Positions 31,745 to 39,271 of a stretch of DNA of 64,000 bases are shown here, one piece after another. The stretch comes from Falsiroseomonas sp051860665 (GTDB lineage Bacteria > Pseudomonadota > Alphaproteobacteria > Acetobacterales > Acetobacteraceae), in assembly GCF_051860665.1 (NCBI RefSeq), contig NZ_JBHYDM010000001.1, positions 1-64,000 of the forward strand. The letters are read 5' to 3'. The notes beneath the pieces are model-generated. The model ran no database searches, was not told the origin of the DNA, and worked only from the letters and a program-made list of their open reading frames with translations. The position numbers and the translations under genes were made by a program. Each line of letters starts with the position of its first letter. Positions within the stretch are counted from its first letter, which is position 1.

Positions 31745-33937
31745 TCAGCCCGGCAGGCGGTCCAGCAGCTTGTCGAGCGTGATCGGATAGTCCCGCACGC
31801 GGATGCCGGTGGCATTGTGGATCGCATTCGCCACCGCCGCGCCCACGCCGCAGAGGCCGAGCTCGCCCACGCCCTTCGCCTTCATCGGCGAGGAGATCGG
31901 ATCCGTCTCGTCGAGGAAGATCACCTCCTGCCGCGGCACATCGGCATGCACCGGCACCTCGTAGCCCGCCAGGTCGTGGTTGACGAAGAAGCCCTGGCGC
32001 CTGTCGACGGCCAGCTCCTCCATCAGCGCGGCGCCGAGGCCCATGGTCATGGCGCCGATCACCTGGCTGCGCGCGGATTTGGGGTTGAGGATGCGGCCCG
32101 CGGCACAGACCGCCAGCATGCGCCGCACCCGCACCTCCGCCGTCGCCGCATCCACCGCGACCTCCACGAAGTGGCCTGCGAAGGTGGATTGCTGGTAGCG
32201 CTTCTGCAGATCGCCGAATTCGATGACGTCCTCGGCGTTCAGCGCGCCTTCGCGCGCCGCATCCGCCAGCGGGATGCTGCGCGCGCCGGACCGCACCATG
32301 CCATCGGCGAAGTCGAGATCGGCGCTGTTGAGGCCAAGCGCCTGCGCCACCTGCTCGCGCAGCTTCACGCAGGCGGCATAGACGCCGGCGGTGGAGGTAT
32401 TGGCGCCCCACTGCCCACCCGAGCCCGCCGAGGCCGGGAAGCTGGAATCGCCCAATCGCACCACCACGCGATCCAGCGCAACGCCCATCATCTCCGCCGC
32501 CGTCTGCGCGATGATGGTGTAGCTGCCGGTGCCGATATCGGTCATGTCGGTCTCGACAATCACCGTGCCGTCACGCTCCAGCCGCACCCTGGCGCCGGAT
32601 TTCTCCACCATGTTGTTGCGGAAGCCCACGGCCATGCCGAGGCCGATCAGCCAGCGGCCCTCGCGCCGCGTGCCGCGCTGCGCCTTGCGCCGGTCCCAGC
32701 CGAAGCGCTCGGCCCCCAGACGCAGGCATTGCACCAGCTGGCGCTGGGAGAAAGGCCGGCCCGGCTTCTCGGGGTCCTCCTGCGTGTCGTTGAGGATGCG
32801 GAATGCCACCGGATCGATGCCGAGCTTTTCCGCCATCTCGTCCATCGCCACTTCCAGCGCGAGCAGGCCGGGCGCCTCGCCCGGCGCGCGCATGGCATTG
32901 CCCTCCGGCAGGTCGAGATGCGCGAGGCGCGTGCCGGTCAGGCGGTTGGCGCCGGCATAGAGCAGGCGCGTCTGCTGGATCGCATTCTCCTCCTCCCCGC
33001 CTTCCACATTGCCGGACCAGCTTTCATGCGCGATCGCGGTGAGCTTGCCGTCGGGCGAGGCGCCCAGGCGGATGCGCTGGATGGTGGCCGGGCGGTGGGT
33101 GGTGTTGTTCGCGATCAGCGGCCGCTGCAGCGCCACCTTCACCGGCTGCCCCGCCAGCCGCGCGCCCAGCGCCGCCAGGACGACATCCGCGCGCAGGAAC
33201 AGCTTGCCGCCGAAACCGCCGCCGACATAGGGGGAGCGGATCCGCACCTGTTCCTTCTTCAGGCGCAGAGTCTTGGCCAGGTCCTCATGCGCCCAGGCGA
33301 CCATCTGGTTCGAGGTCCAGACCTCCAGCCGGTCGCCATCCCAGGCCGCGAGGCTCGCATGCGGCTCCATCATCGCATGGCTCTGGTCCGGCGTGGTATA
33401 GGTGGCGTCCAGCTGCACCGGGGCCTGCGCAAAGGCCGTGTCGAAATCACCGACCTTGGAATCCGGCGAATCCTTCGAAGGGCCGACGCCTTCCGCCCTG
33501 GCTTCCGCCAGGTCGAAGGCACCTTCCTCCTTCGCATAGCTCACCGTGATGCGCTGCGCGGCATCGCGTGCCTGCTCGAAGGTTCGGGCGATCACCAGCG
33601 CGATGGCCTGGTGGTAATGCGTGATCTCCGGCCCGCCGAGCAGCGGCGCGGCATTGCGCTTGCCCTTGTCGAGCGGCCCGGCATTCTCCGCCGTCAGGAT
33701 GGCGAGGACGCCGGGCGCGGCATAGGCGGCCTCCAGATCCATGCGCGCGATGCGGCCGCGGGCGATGCCGGCACCGATGACCCAGCCATAGGCCTGGTTC
33801 GGCACGGCCGCGTGCTGCTCATAGGCATAGGGCGCGGCGCCGCGCACCTTCAGCGGGCCGTCGATGCGGTCCACCGGCTGGCCGACGATGCGCAGCCGGT
33901 CGATGGGATTGGTGGTGGCGGGGGTGTCGAAGCGCAT
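31745..33937 (-). CDS. Molybdenum-cofactor subunit of a PaoABC-like aldehyde oxidoreductase
   Basis: A 730-residue xanthine-oxidase-family large subunit. It opens with DRLRIVGQPVDRIDGPLKVRGAAPYAYEQ, has the molybdopterin-binding VGGGFGGKLFLRADVVLAALGARLAGQPVKVALQR near residue 238 and MRAPGEAPGLLALEVAMDEMAEKLG near 350, and ends with the active-site glutamate E692 in AKGVGELGLCGVG. Length and the place of this glutamate match E. coli PaoC closely. The enzyme family oxidises aldehydes, often aromatic, to acids with molybdenum-cytosine-dinucleotide cofactor. It is last in the FeS-FAD-Mo operon, 3 bp after the FAD subunit. Confidence 0.9.
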   Translation of the reverse strand: MRFDTPATTNPIDRLRIVGQPVDRIDGPLKVRGAAPYAYEQHAAVPNQAYGWVIGAGIARGRIARMDLEAAYAAPGVLAILTAENAGPLDKGKRNAAPLLGGPEITHYHQAIALVIARTFEQARDAAQRITVSYAKEEGAFDLAEARAEGVGPSKDSPDSKVGDFDTAFAQAPVQLDATYTTPDQSHAMMEPHASLAAWDGDRLEVWTSNQMVAWAHEDLAKTLRLKKEQVRIRSPYVGGGFGGKLFLRADVVLAALGARLAGQPVKVALQRPLIANNTTHRPATIQRIRLGASPDGKLTAIAHESWSGNVEGGEEENAIQQTRLLYAGANRLTGTRLAHLDLPEGNAMRAPGEAPGLLALEVAMDEMAEKLGIDPVAFRILNDTQEDPEKPGRPFSQRQLVQCLRLGAERFGWDRRKAQRGTRREGRWLIGLGMAVGFRNNMVEKSGARVRLERDGTVIVETDMTDIGTGSYTIIAQTAAEMMGVALDRVVVRLGDSSFPASAGSGGQWGANTSTAGVYAACVKLREQVAQALGLNSADLDFADGMVRSGARSIPLADAAREGALNAEDVIEFGDLQKRYQQSTFAGHFVEVAVDAATAEVRVRRMLAVCAAGRILNPKSARSQVIGAMTMGLGAALMEELAVDRRQGFFVNHDLAGYEVPVHADVPRQEVIFLDETDPISSPMKAKGVGELGLCGVGAAVANAIHNATGIRVRDYPITLDKLLDRLPG

Positions 33938-33940
33938 GGC

Positions 33941-34891
33941 TCAGCTCCTCGCCTCGGCCAGCACCGCGCCGAGCGTGCGCTCGACCAGCTTCAGCTTGAA
34001 GGCATTGTCCTCGGTTGGGCGCGCGCCCTGCATCAGCGCGGCGGCACTGGCCTGCGCACCCTGCGGCAGCGCGGCATCGGCCTCCGCCCGCCGCCATGGC
34101 TTCGGCGCCACGCCGCCGAGTGCCACCGCGCCGCTGCCATCGCGCTGGATGATGGCGGCGACGGAGACAAGGGCGAAGGCGTAGGAGGCGCGGTCGCGCA
34201 CCTTGCGGTAGATCTGCGCGCCACCCACCGGCGGCGGCAGCGTCACGGCGGTGATCAGCTCGCCCGGCTCCAGCACCGTTTCCAGATGCGGCGTCTCGCC
34301 CGGCAGGCGGTGGAAATCGGCGATCGGGATGGTGCGCGTCGCGCCATCGGGCCGCACCGTCTCCACCACCGCATCCAGCGCCCGCATCGCCACAGCCATG
34401 TCGCTGGGATGGGTGGCGATGCAGGCCTCGCTGCCGCCGACCACGGCCAGCTGCCGGCTGTAGCCCGCGATGGCGGCGCAGCCGCTGCCGGGCACGCGCT
34501 TGTTGCAAGGCTGGTCGGTGTCGTAGAAATAGGGGCAACGTGTGCGTTGCAGCAGGTTGCCCGCCGTGGTCGCCTTGTTGCGCAGCTGGCCGGAGGCGCC
34601 GGCGAGCAGCGCGCGCGACAGCACGGCATAGTCGCGCCGCACCCGCGCATCGGCGGCCAGGTCCGTGTTGCGAACCAGCGCGCCGATGCGCAGCCCGCCC
34701 TCCGCCGTCGGCTCGATGCGGTCCAGCGCGAGTCCGTTCACGTCAATCAGATGGCCGGGCGTCTCGATGCGCAGCTTCATCAGGTCCAGCAGATTGGTCC
34801 CACCCGCGATGAATTTCGCCGAGGGGCTGCGCGCGGCCGCCGCTGCGGCCGCGGCCGGGTCCTGCGCGCGCTCATAGGTGAAGGGGGTCAT
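33941..34891 (-). CDS. FAD/4Fe-4S subunit of a PaoABC-like aldehyde oxidoreductase
   Basis: A 316-residue FAD-binding subunit of the CoxM/PaoB type. FAD-contact motifs are AKFIAGGTNLLDLMK near residue 25 and TTAGNLLQRTRCPYF near 108. Four cysteines, C119, C129, C138 and C157 (RTRCPYFYDTDQPCNKR ... GSGCAAIAG ... GSEACIAT), form the extra 4Fe-4S insertion known from PaoB (YagS) and absent from most FAD subunits, which places this enzyme in the PaoABC branch. Start ATG at 34891 overlaps the stop of the Fe-S subunit by 4 bases. It relays electrons between the Mo centre, the Fe-S clusters and the acceptor. Confidence 0.9.
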   Translation of the reverse strand: MTPFTYERAQDPAAAAAAAARSPSAKFIAGGTNLLDLMKLRIETPGHLIDVNGLALDRIEPTAEGGLRIGALVRNTDLAADARVRRDYAVLSRALLAGASGQLRNKATTAGNLLQRTRCPYFYDTDQPCNKRVPGSGCAAIAGYSRQLAVVGGSEACIATHPSDMAVAMRALDAVVETVRPDGATRTIPIADFHRLPGETPHLETVLEPGELITAVTLPPPVGGAQIYRKVRDRASYAFALVSVAAIIQRDGSGAVALGGVAPKPWRRAEADAALPQGAQASAAALMQGARPTEDNAFKLKLVERTLGAVLAEARS

Positions 34892-35454
34892 GCCGCGCGC
34901 TCCGCGACATCGTTGATCGCATCAAGGATATTGGCATAGGCGCCGCAGCGGCAGATATTGCCGCTCATCCGCTCCCGGATCTCCTCATTGGTCCGGCGCG
35001 GCGCGTCGAGGTCCTCGCTGACATGGCTGGGGATGCCGGCCTCGATCTCCGCCAGCACCGCGACGGCGCTGCAGATCTGCCCGGGCGTGCAGTAGCCGCA
35101 CTGGTAGCCGTCATGCTTGACGAAGGCCGCCTGCATCGGGTGTGGCGCCTCCGCGCTGCCCAGGCCCTCGATGGTGGTCACCTCCTCGCCGTCATGCATC
35201 ACGGCGAGCGTCAGGCAGGAATAGATGCGCCGCCCTTCCACCAGCACGGTGCAGGCGCCGCATTGGCCGTGGTCGCAGCCTTTCTTGGTGCCGGTCAGCT
35301 GCAGCGCCTCGCGCAGCGCATCCAGCAGCGTGGTGCGGGTATCCAGCTCCAGCGCATGCGCCGTGCCGTTCACGCGCAGCGAGAGCTGCGCCAGGCTGGG
35401 GGTTGCGGCGCGCGGATGGCGCTGGGGCGATTCGGTGGGCTCGTCTGGGGGCAT
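34888..35454 (-). CDS. 2x[2Fe-2S] subunit of a PaoABC-like aldehyde oxidoreductase
   Basis: A 188-residue CoxS/PaoA-type subunit. Plant-type cluster ligands are C60, C65, C68 and C80 (KKGCDHGQCGACTVLVEGRRIYSC); the second cluster is bound by C119, C122, C158 and C160 (GYQCGYCTPGQIC, NICRCGAY). The start is set at ATG 35454, with a GGAG upstream; a GTG at 35475 would add 7 residues but lacks a ribosome-binding site. E. coli PaoA carries a Tat signal and the enzyme is periplasmic. The N-terminus here (MPPDEPTESPQRHPRAATP) has no twin arginine and no hydrophobic core, so this complex is predicted cytoplasmic. Confidence 0.9.
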   Translation of the reverse strand: MPPDEPTESPQRHPRAATPSLAQLSLRVNGTAHALELDTRTTLLDALREALQLTGTKKGCDHGQCGACTVLVEGRRIYSCLTLAVMHDGEEVTTIEGLGSAEAPHPMQAAFVKHDGYQCGYCTPGQICSAVAVLAEIEAGIPSHVSEDLDAPRRTNEEIRERMSGNICRCGAYANILDAINDVAERAA

Positions 35455-35477
35455 CTCGGCAGCTCCGGGGGGCACGG

Positions 35478-35489
35478 TGTGACGTCACA
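35478..35489. promoter_or_regulatory. Perfect 12-bp palindrome upstream of the aldehyde oxidoreductase operon
   Basis: TGTGACGTCACA is fully self-complementary and lies 24 bp before the chosen start of the Fe-S subunit gene, in the 138-bp gap to the divergent yghU-like gene. It is well placed for an operator acting on the oxidoreductase operon. It resembles half-sites of CRP but with a 2-base rather than 6-base spacer. Confidence 0.4.
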
Positions 35490-35592
35490 GCGCAGCCGGG
35501 CCACAAACGTTGCCTCGCCCCGCGCTGTCAGACGCTTGAGCCGCGCCACGGCCACTCCACATCTCCCGCGAGTTCATCTGGAACCCGCAGGC

Positions 35593-36468
35593 ATGACCGA
35601 GACCGCCCCCTATACCCCGCCCAAGATCTGGACCTGGAACCGCGAGAATGGCGGGCAGTTCGCCAGCATCAACCGCCCCGTCGCCGGCCCGACGCATGAG
35701 AAGGCGTTGCCGGTGGGCCGCCACCCGCTGCAGCTCTATTCCCTGGCCACGCCGAATGGCGTGAAGGTGACCATCCTGCTGGAGGAACTTCTGGCCGCCG
35801 GGCATGGCGGGGCCGAATACGATGCCTGGCTGATCTCGATCCGCGACGGCGCGCAATTCGGCAGCGGCTTCGTCGAGGTCAATCCGAATTCCAAGATCCC
35901 GGCGCTGATGGACCGCAGCGGGCCGACCCCGATCCGCATCTTCGAATCCGGCGCCATCCTGGTGCATCTGGCCGAGAAGTTCGGCGCCTTCCTGCCGAAG
36001 GACCCCGCGCCGCGCGCCGAATGCCTGTCCTGGCTGTTCTGGCAGATGGGCAGCGCGCCCTATCTCGGCGGCGGCTTCGGCCATTTCTACGCCTATGCGC
36101 CGAGCAAGATGGAATACCCGATCGACCGCTTCGCGATGGAGGTGAAACGCCAGCTGGATGTGCTCGACCGCCGCCTGGCGGAGAGCGAATTCCTGGGCGG
36201 CGCGGACTATACCATCGCCGATATGGCGGTCTTCCCCTGGTATGGCGGGCTGGTGAAGGGCTGGCTCTACGACGCCGCGGAATTCCTGCAGGTGCAGGAA
36301 TACAAGCACGTGAACCGCTGGGCGGATGCCATCGCGGCACGCCCCGCCGTGCAGCGCGGCCGCATGGTGAACCGCAGCTTCGGCGATCCGGCGATGCAAC
36401 TGCATGAGCGACACGACGCGCGCGACTTCGAGACGCGCACGCAGGACAAGCTCGCCCCGGGCGGCTGA
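35593..36468 (+). CDS. yghU: Glutathione-dependent disulfide-bond oxidoreductase (YghU/YfcG type)
   Basis: A 291-residue GST-superfamily protein. The long N-terminal extension YTPPKIWTWNRENGGQFASINRPVAGPTHEKALPVGRHPLQLYSLATPNGVKVTILLEELL is diagnostic of YghU (Nu-class GST), which binds two glutathiones and reduces disulfides or organic peroxides. The N-terminal thioredoxin-like domain has NPNSKIPALMD and FESGAILVHLAEKFG; the helical domain includes LGGGFGHFYAYAP and FLGGADYTIADMAVFPWYGG. Start ATG at 35593. The gene is divergent from the aldehyde oxidoreductase operon; a role in detoxification alongside aldehyde oxidation is plausible but unproven. Confidence 0.92.
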   Translation: MTETAPYTPPKIWTWNRENGGQFASINRPVAGPTHEKALPVGRHPLQLYSLATPNGVKVTILLEELLAAGHGGAEYDAWLISIRDGAQFGSGFVEVNPNSKIPALMDRSGPTPIRIFESGAILVHLAEKFGAFLPKDPAPRAECLSWLFWQMGSAPYLGGGFGHFYAYAPSKMEYPIDRFAMEVKRQLDVLDRRLAESEFLGGADYTIADMAVFPWYGGLVKGWLYDAAEFLQVQEYKHVNRWADAIAARPAVQRGRMVNRSFGDPAMQLHERHDARDFETRTQDKLAPGG

Positions 36469-36532
36469 GCTTGCGCGGCGGCCGGGCGGGGGCGAACACG
36501 AAACTGTGTTGACCGCCGGCCGCACCGCAAGC
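36469..36532 (+). terminator. Long imperfect hairpin after yghU
   Basis: GCTTGCG (36469-36475) pairs with CGCAAGC (36526-36532); inside, a GGCGGCCGG-type arm pairs with a CCGGCCGC-type arm with small bulges, and AACAC (36495-36499) pairs with GTGTT (36506-36510) at the tip. It starts 2 bases after the stop and probably terminates the transcript. The rest of the gap to 36670 shows only GC-rich sequence with no recognisable signal. Confidence 0.55.
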
Positions 36533-36670
36533 GCCGGAAATGCCGCATCGGGCGCCGCCGCGGGGCGCGACCCGCGCCCGAGGCGGCTTTCCACCCGGCA
36601 CATGCGCCCCTAATGCGGGGAAGGCGTTCCGGCCGCGTGCCGGATCGAACCATCCGCCCAAGGACCCCGC

Positions 36671-39238
36671 ATGGCCCCTGCTTCGGGGCGCCCCCTGACG
36701 CTTCGGGCGCATCTGCTTCGCCTGACCCTCGCGGTCCTGCTGCCGGCGCTGCTCGCGGGGGGCCTGACCGCCTGGGAGCTCGGGCGTGCCTATCGCCAGG
36801 CCGTGGAGAATGCGCTGCAGGGCGGCGCGCGCACGCTGGCGGTCGCCATCGACCGGGAGATCGAGGTGGCGGTGACCGCCGCCAGTTCCCTCGCCGGCAC
36901 GCGCGCGCTGCGCGCCCTGGCCGAAAGCGGCGACAGCGCGCCGGAGGAGGCGATCGCGGAGCTTTATGAGCGGGCGCGCACCGTGGGCAATGCCTTCGGT
37001 GGCTGGGTGCTGCTGGTCCGCGCCGATGGCGAGCAGCTGTTCAACACGCAGCGCCCGCTGGGTGCGCCGCTGCCCGCCGCCGCGGCGCAGCCCTGGATCC
37101 GCCGCGCCACCGCAAGCGGCCAGCCGGCCGTCACCAACCTCTTCACCGGCAGCGTCGCGCAGCGGCCGGTGCTGGCCGTGGTCACGCCCGTGCTGGCGCC
37201 CGGGCGCCGCCCCGGCGAGGGCCCGGCGCCGCTGGCCATCCTGCTGGCCTTCGACCCCGCCCGCCTGGCCGCGATGCTGGCCCTGGTGCGGGAGGGGGAG
37301 ATCGCCGGGCTGATCCAGGTGGAGGATGGCCGCATCATCGCCCGGTCCCTGAACCACGCCACCTCCACCGGCCGCGTCGCGCCGGACTGGGTGGCGGCGC
37401 CGCTGCGGAACCTGACGATCGGCCAGGCCTCCGGCCCCTCGCTGGATGGTGCCGCCATCGTCGCCGCCTTCCAGCGGCTGGACCGCGTGCCCTGGGCCGT
37501 GGTGGTCACCGCCTCCCGCGCCACCTACCAGGCCGCCTGGCGCAGCCCGCTCGAACGCCTCGTCATCGCGGGCGCGGCGCTGCTGGCCCTGGGGCTGCTG
37601 CTCGCCGGCCTGCTGGCGCGGCGGCTGCTGGACCCCGTGCGCGCCCTGGCGCGGGAGGCGCAGGAGCTTGCGGCAGGGGGCGCCACGCCCTCCGCCCTGG
37701 CCGCCGCCCCCGTTGCGGAATTCGAGGCGCTGCGCGTGGTGCTGGCCCAGGCGGCGGAGACCACGCGCGCCCGCTCCGTCTCCGAGGGCCGCGCGGCGGC
37801 GGCGGAGGAGGCGGCGGCCGAGCTGCGCGCGGAACGCGACCGCGCCCGGCTCTATTTCGACATGGCGCAGGCGGTGCTGGTCGTGCTCGGCCCGGATGGG
37901 CGGGTGCGCAGCATCAACCGCCACGGCCTGTCCGTGCTGGGGCTGCGGCACGAGGACGAGGCGGTGGGCCGGGACTGGTTCGAGGGTTTCGTGCCGCCGC
38001 GCCTGCGCCCGCAGTTGCGGCGGCTTTTCCAGGGCCTGGCGCAGGGCACCGAGGATGGCGCCGCCAGTACCGAAAACGCGGTGCTGCGCGCCGATGGCAC
38101 GGAGCGGCTGCTGGTCTGGCGCAATGCCGTGCTGCGCGATGCCGCGGGCAGGCTGATCGCCGTGATCGCCTCGGGCGAGGATATCACCGATCGCCGCGCC
38201 ACGGAGGAACGCCAGACGCTGCTGATGCGGGAGGTGGACCACCGCGCCAAGAACGCGCTGGCCGTGGTGCAATCCATCCTGCGGCTGACGCGGGCGGAGC
38301 GGCCGCGGGATTTCGCCACGGCCGTGGAAGGGCGGGTGAACGCCCTGGCGCGCGCCCATACGCTGCTGGCGCGCGAAAGCTGGGCCGGCGGCAGCCTGCG
38401 GGAGCTGGTGCGGACGGAACTAGCCGCCTATGGCGCGGAGGACCGCCTGCGGATCGAGGGGCCGCCGGTCTGGCTGGCGCCGGATGCGGTGCAACCGCTG
38501 TCGCTGGTGCTGCATGAACTGGCAACCAATGCCGCGAAATACGGCGCGCTTTCCGCCCCCGGCGGCAGGCTGGCGGTGGATTGGCAGGTCGAGGCGGATG
38601 GCGGGCTGCGCCTGGACTGGCGGGAGGATGGCGCGGCGCTGGCGGGCGCGCCGGCGCATCGCGGCTTCGGTTCGCGGATGATCGCGGCCACCGTCACCGG
38701 GCAATTGGGCGGCAGCCTGACGATGGACTGGCGCCCGGCCGGGCTGCATGCCCGCCTGCGGATCGGCGCGGACCGCGTGGCGCTGCGCGAGCCCGCGACC
38801 GCCCCGACGGATGCGGAGGCTGCGGCCGCGCCGCCACCGCTGGCGCGGCTGGCCGGCCGGCGCATCCTGCTGGTCGAGGACGAGCCGCTGGTGGCGCTGG
38901 ACCTGGAGGAGACGCTGCGCGGGCTGGGCTGCGAGGTGGCGGGGCCGGCAGCGACGCTGGCCGAGGCGCTGCGCCTGGCGGAGACGCCACGGCTGGACGC
39001 CGCCGTGCTGGATGTGAACCTCGGCGGCCAGGCTGCCTTCCCGGTGGCGGACCTGCTGCTGGCGCAGGGCGTGCCGGTGGTCTTCGCCACCGGCTACAGC
39101 GAATTGCCCGGGGGCTGGACGCCGGAAGGCGGCCAGGGCCCCACGGCGCTGCTGCGCAAGCCGGTGGACCGGGCCGCCCTGGCCGCGGCGCTGTGCCGCC
39201 TGGTGCCGCCGGAGGCGGCGCCGCACGCGCCGTTGTGA
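36671..39238 (+). CDS. Hybrid HWE-family sensor histidine kinase with PAS and receiver domains
   Basis: An 855-residue membrane sensor. TM1 is about 14-34 and TM2 about 297-317; between them lies a roughly 260-residue extracytoplasmic sensor (dCache-like by length and by LFNTQRPLGAPLP and VVTPVLAPG strands). Then HAMP (LLDPVRALAREAQELAAGG), PAS (about 405-510, VLVVLGPDGRVRSINRHGLSVLGL) and an HWE/HisKA_2 kinase: phospho-His H524 in EVDHRAKNALAVVQS, N620 in LHELATNAAKYGAL, and the WxE signature at W650-E652. Residues about 740-850 are a receiver with the acidic pocket near 746-747, phospho-acceptor D781 (AVLDVNLGG) and the conserved Lys in LLRKPVD. HWE kinases include general-stress and light sensors. 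No separate response regulator lies nearby. Confidence 0.92.
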   Translation: MAPASGRPLTLRAHLLRLTLAVLLPALLAGGLTAWELGRAYRQAVENALQGGARTLAVAIDREIEVAVTAASSLAGTRALRALAESGDSAPEEAIAELYERARTVGNAFGGWVLLVRADGEQLFNTQRPLGAPLPAAAAQPWIRRATASGQPAVTNLFTGSVAQRPVLAVVTPVLAPGRRPGEGPAPLAILLAFDPARLAAMLALVREGEIAGLIQVEDGRIIARSLNHATSTGRVAPDWVAAPLRNLTIGQASGPSLDGAAIVAAFQRLDRVPWAVVVTASRATYQAAWRSPLERLVIAGAALLALGLLLAGLLARRLLDPVRALAREAQELAAGGATPSALAAAPVAEFEALRVVLAQAAETTRARSVSEGRAAAAEEAAAELRAERDRARLYFDMAQAVLVVLGPDGRVRSINRHGLSVLGLRHEDEAVGRDWFEGFVPPRLRPQLRRLFQGLAQGTEDGAASTENAVLRADGTERLLVWRNAVLRDAAGRLIAVIASGEDITDRRATEERQTLLMREVDHRAKNALAVVQSILRLTRAERPRDFATAVEGRVNALARAHTLLARESWAGGSLRELVRTELAAYGAEDRLRIEGPPVWLAPDAVQPLSLVLHELATNAAKYGALSAPGGRLAVDWQVEADGGLRLDWREDGAALAGAPAHRGFGSRMIAATVTGQLGGSLTMDWRPAGLHARLRIGADRVALREPATAPTDAEAAAAPPPLARLAGRRILLVEDEPLVALDLEETLRGLGCEVAGPAATLAEALRLAETPRLDAAVLDVNLGGQAAFPVADLLLAQGVPVVFATGYSELPGGWTPEGGQGPTALLRKPVDRAALAAALCRLVPPEAAPHAPL

Positions 39239-39240
39239 GA

Positions 39241-39262
39241 GCGGGGACCGAAAGACCCCCGC
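39241..39262. terminator. Hairpin between the convergent kinase and RTX genes
   Basis: GCGGGG (39241-39246) pairs with CCCCGC (39257-39262) around ACCGAAAGAC, in the 33-bp gap separating two convergent stops. It can act on both transcripts. Confidence 0.5.
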
Positions 39263-39271
39263 CCCGTCGCG

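Noticed and set aside
35478..35489. CRP/FNR-type binding site
   Set aside because: The half-sites TGTGA and TCACA are separated by 2 bases instead of 6, so the geometry is wrong for CRP. It was kept only as an unassigned palindrome.
36613..36969. Small plus-strand frame overlapping the start of the histidine kinase
   Set aside because: It is out of frame with the kinase, arginine/proline-rich and without a ribosome-binding site.
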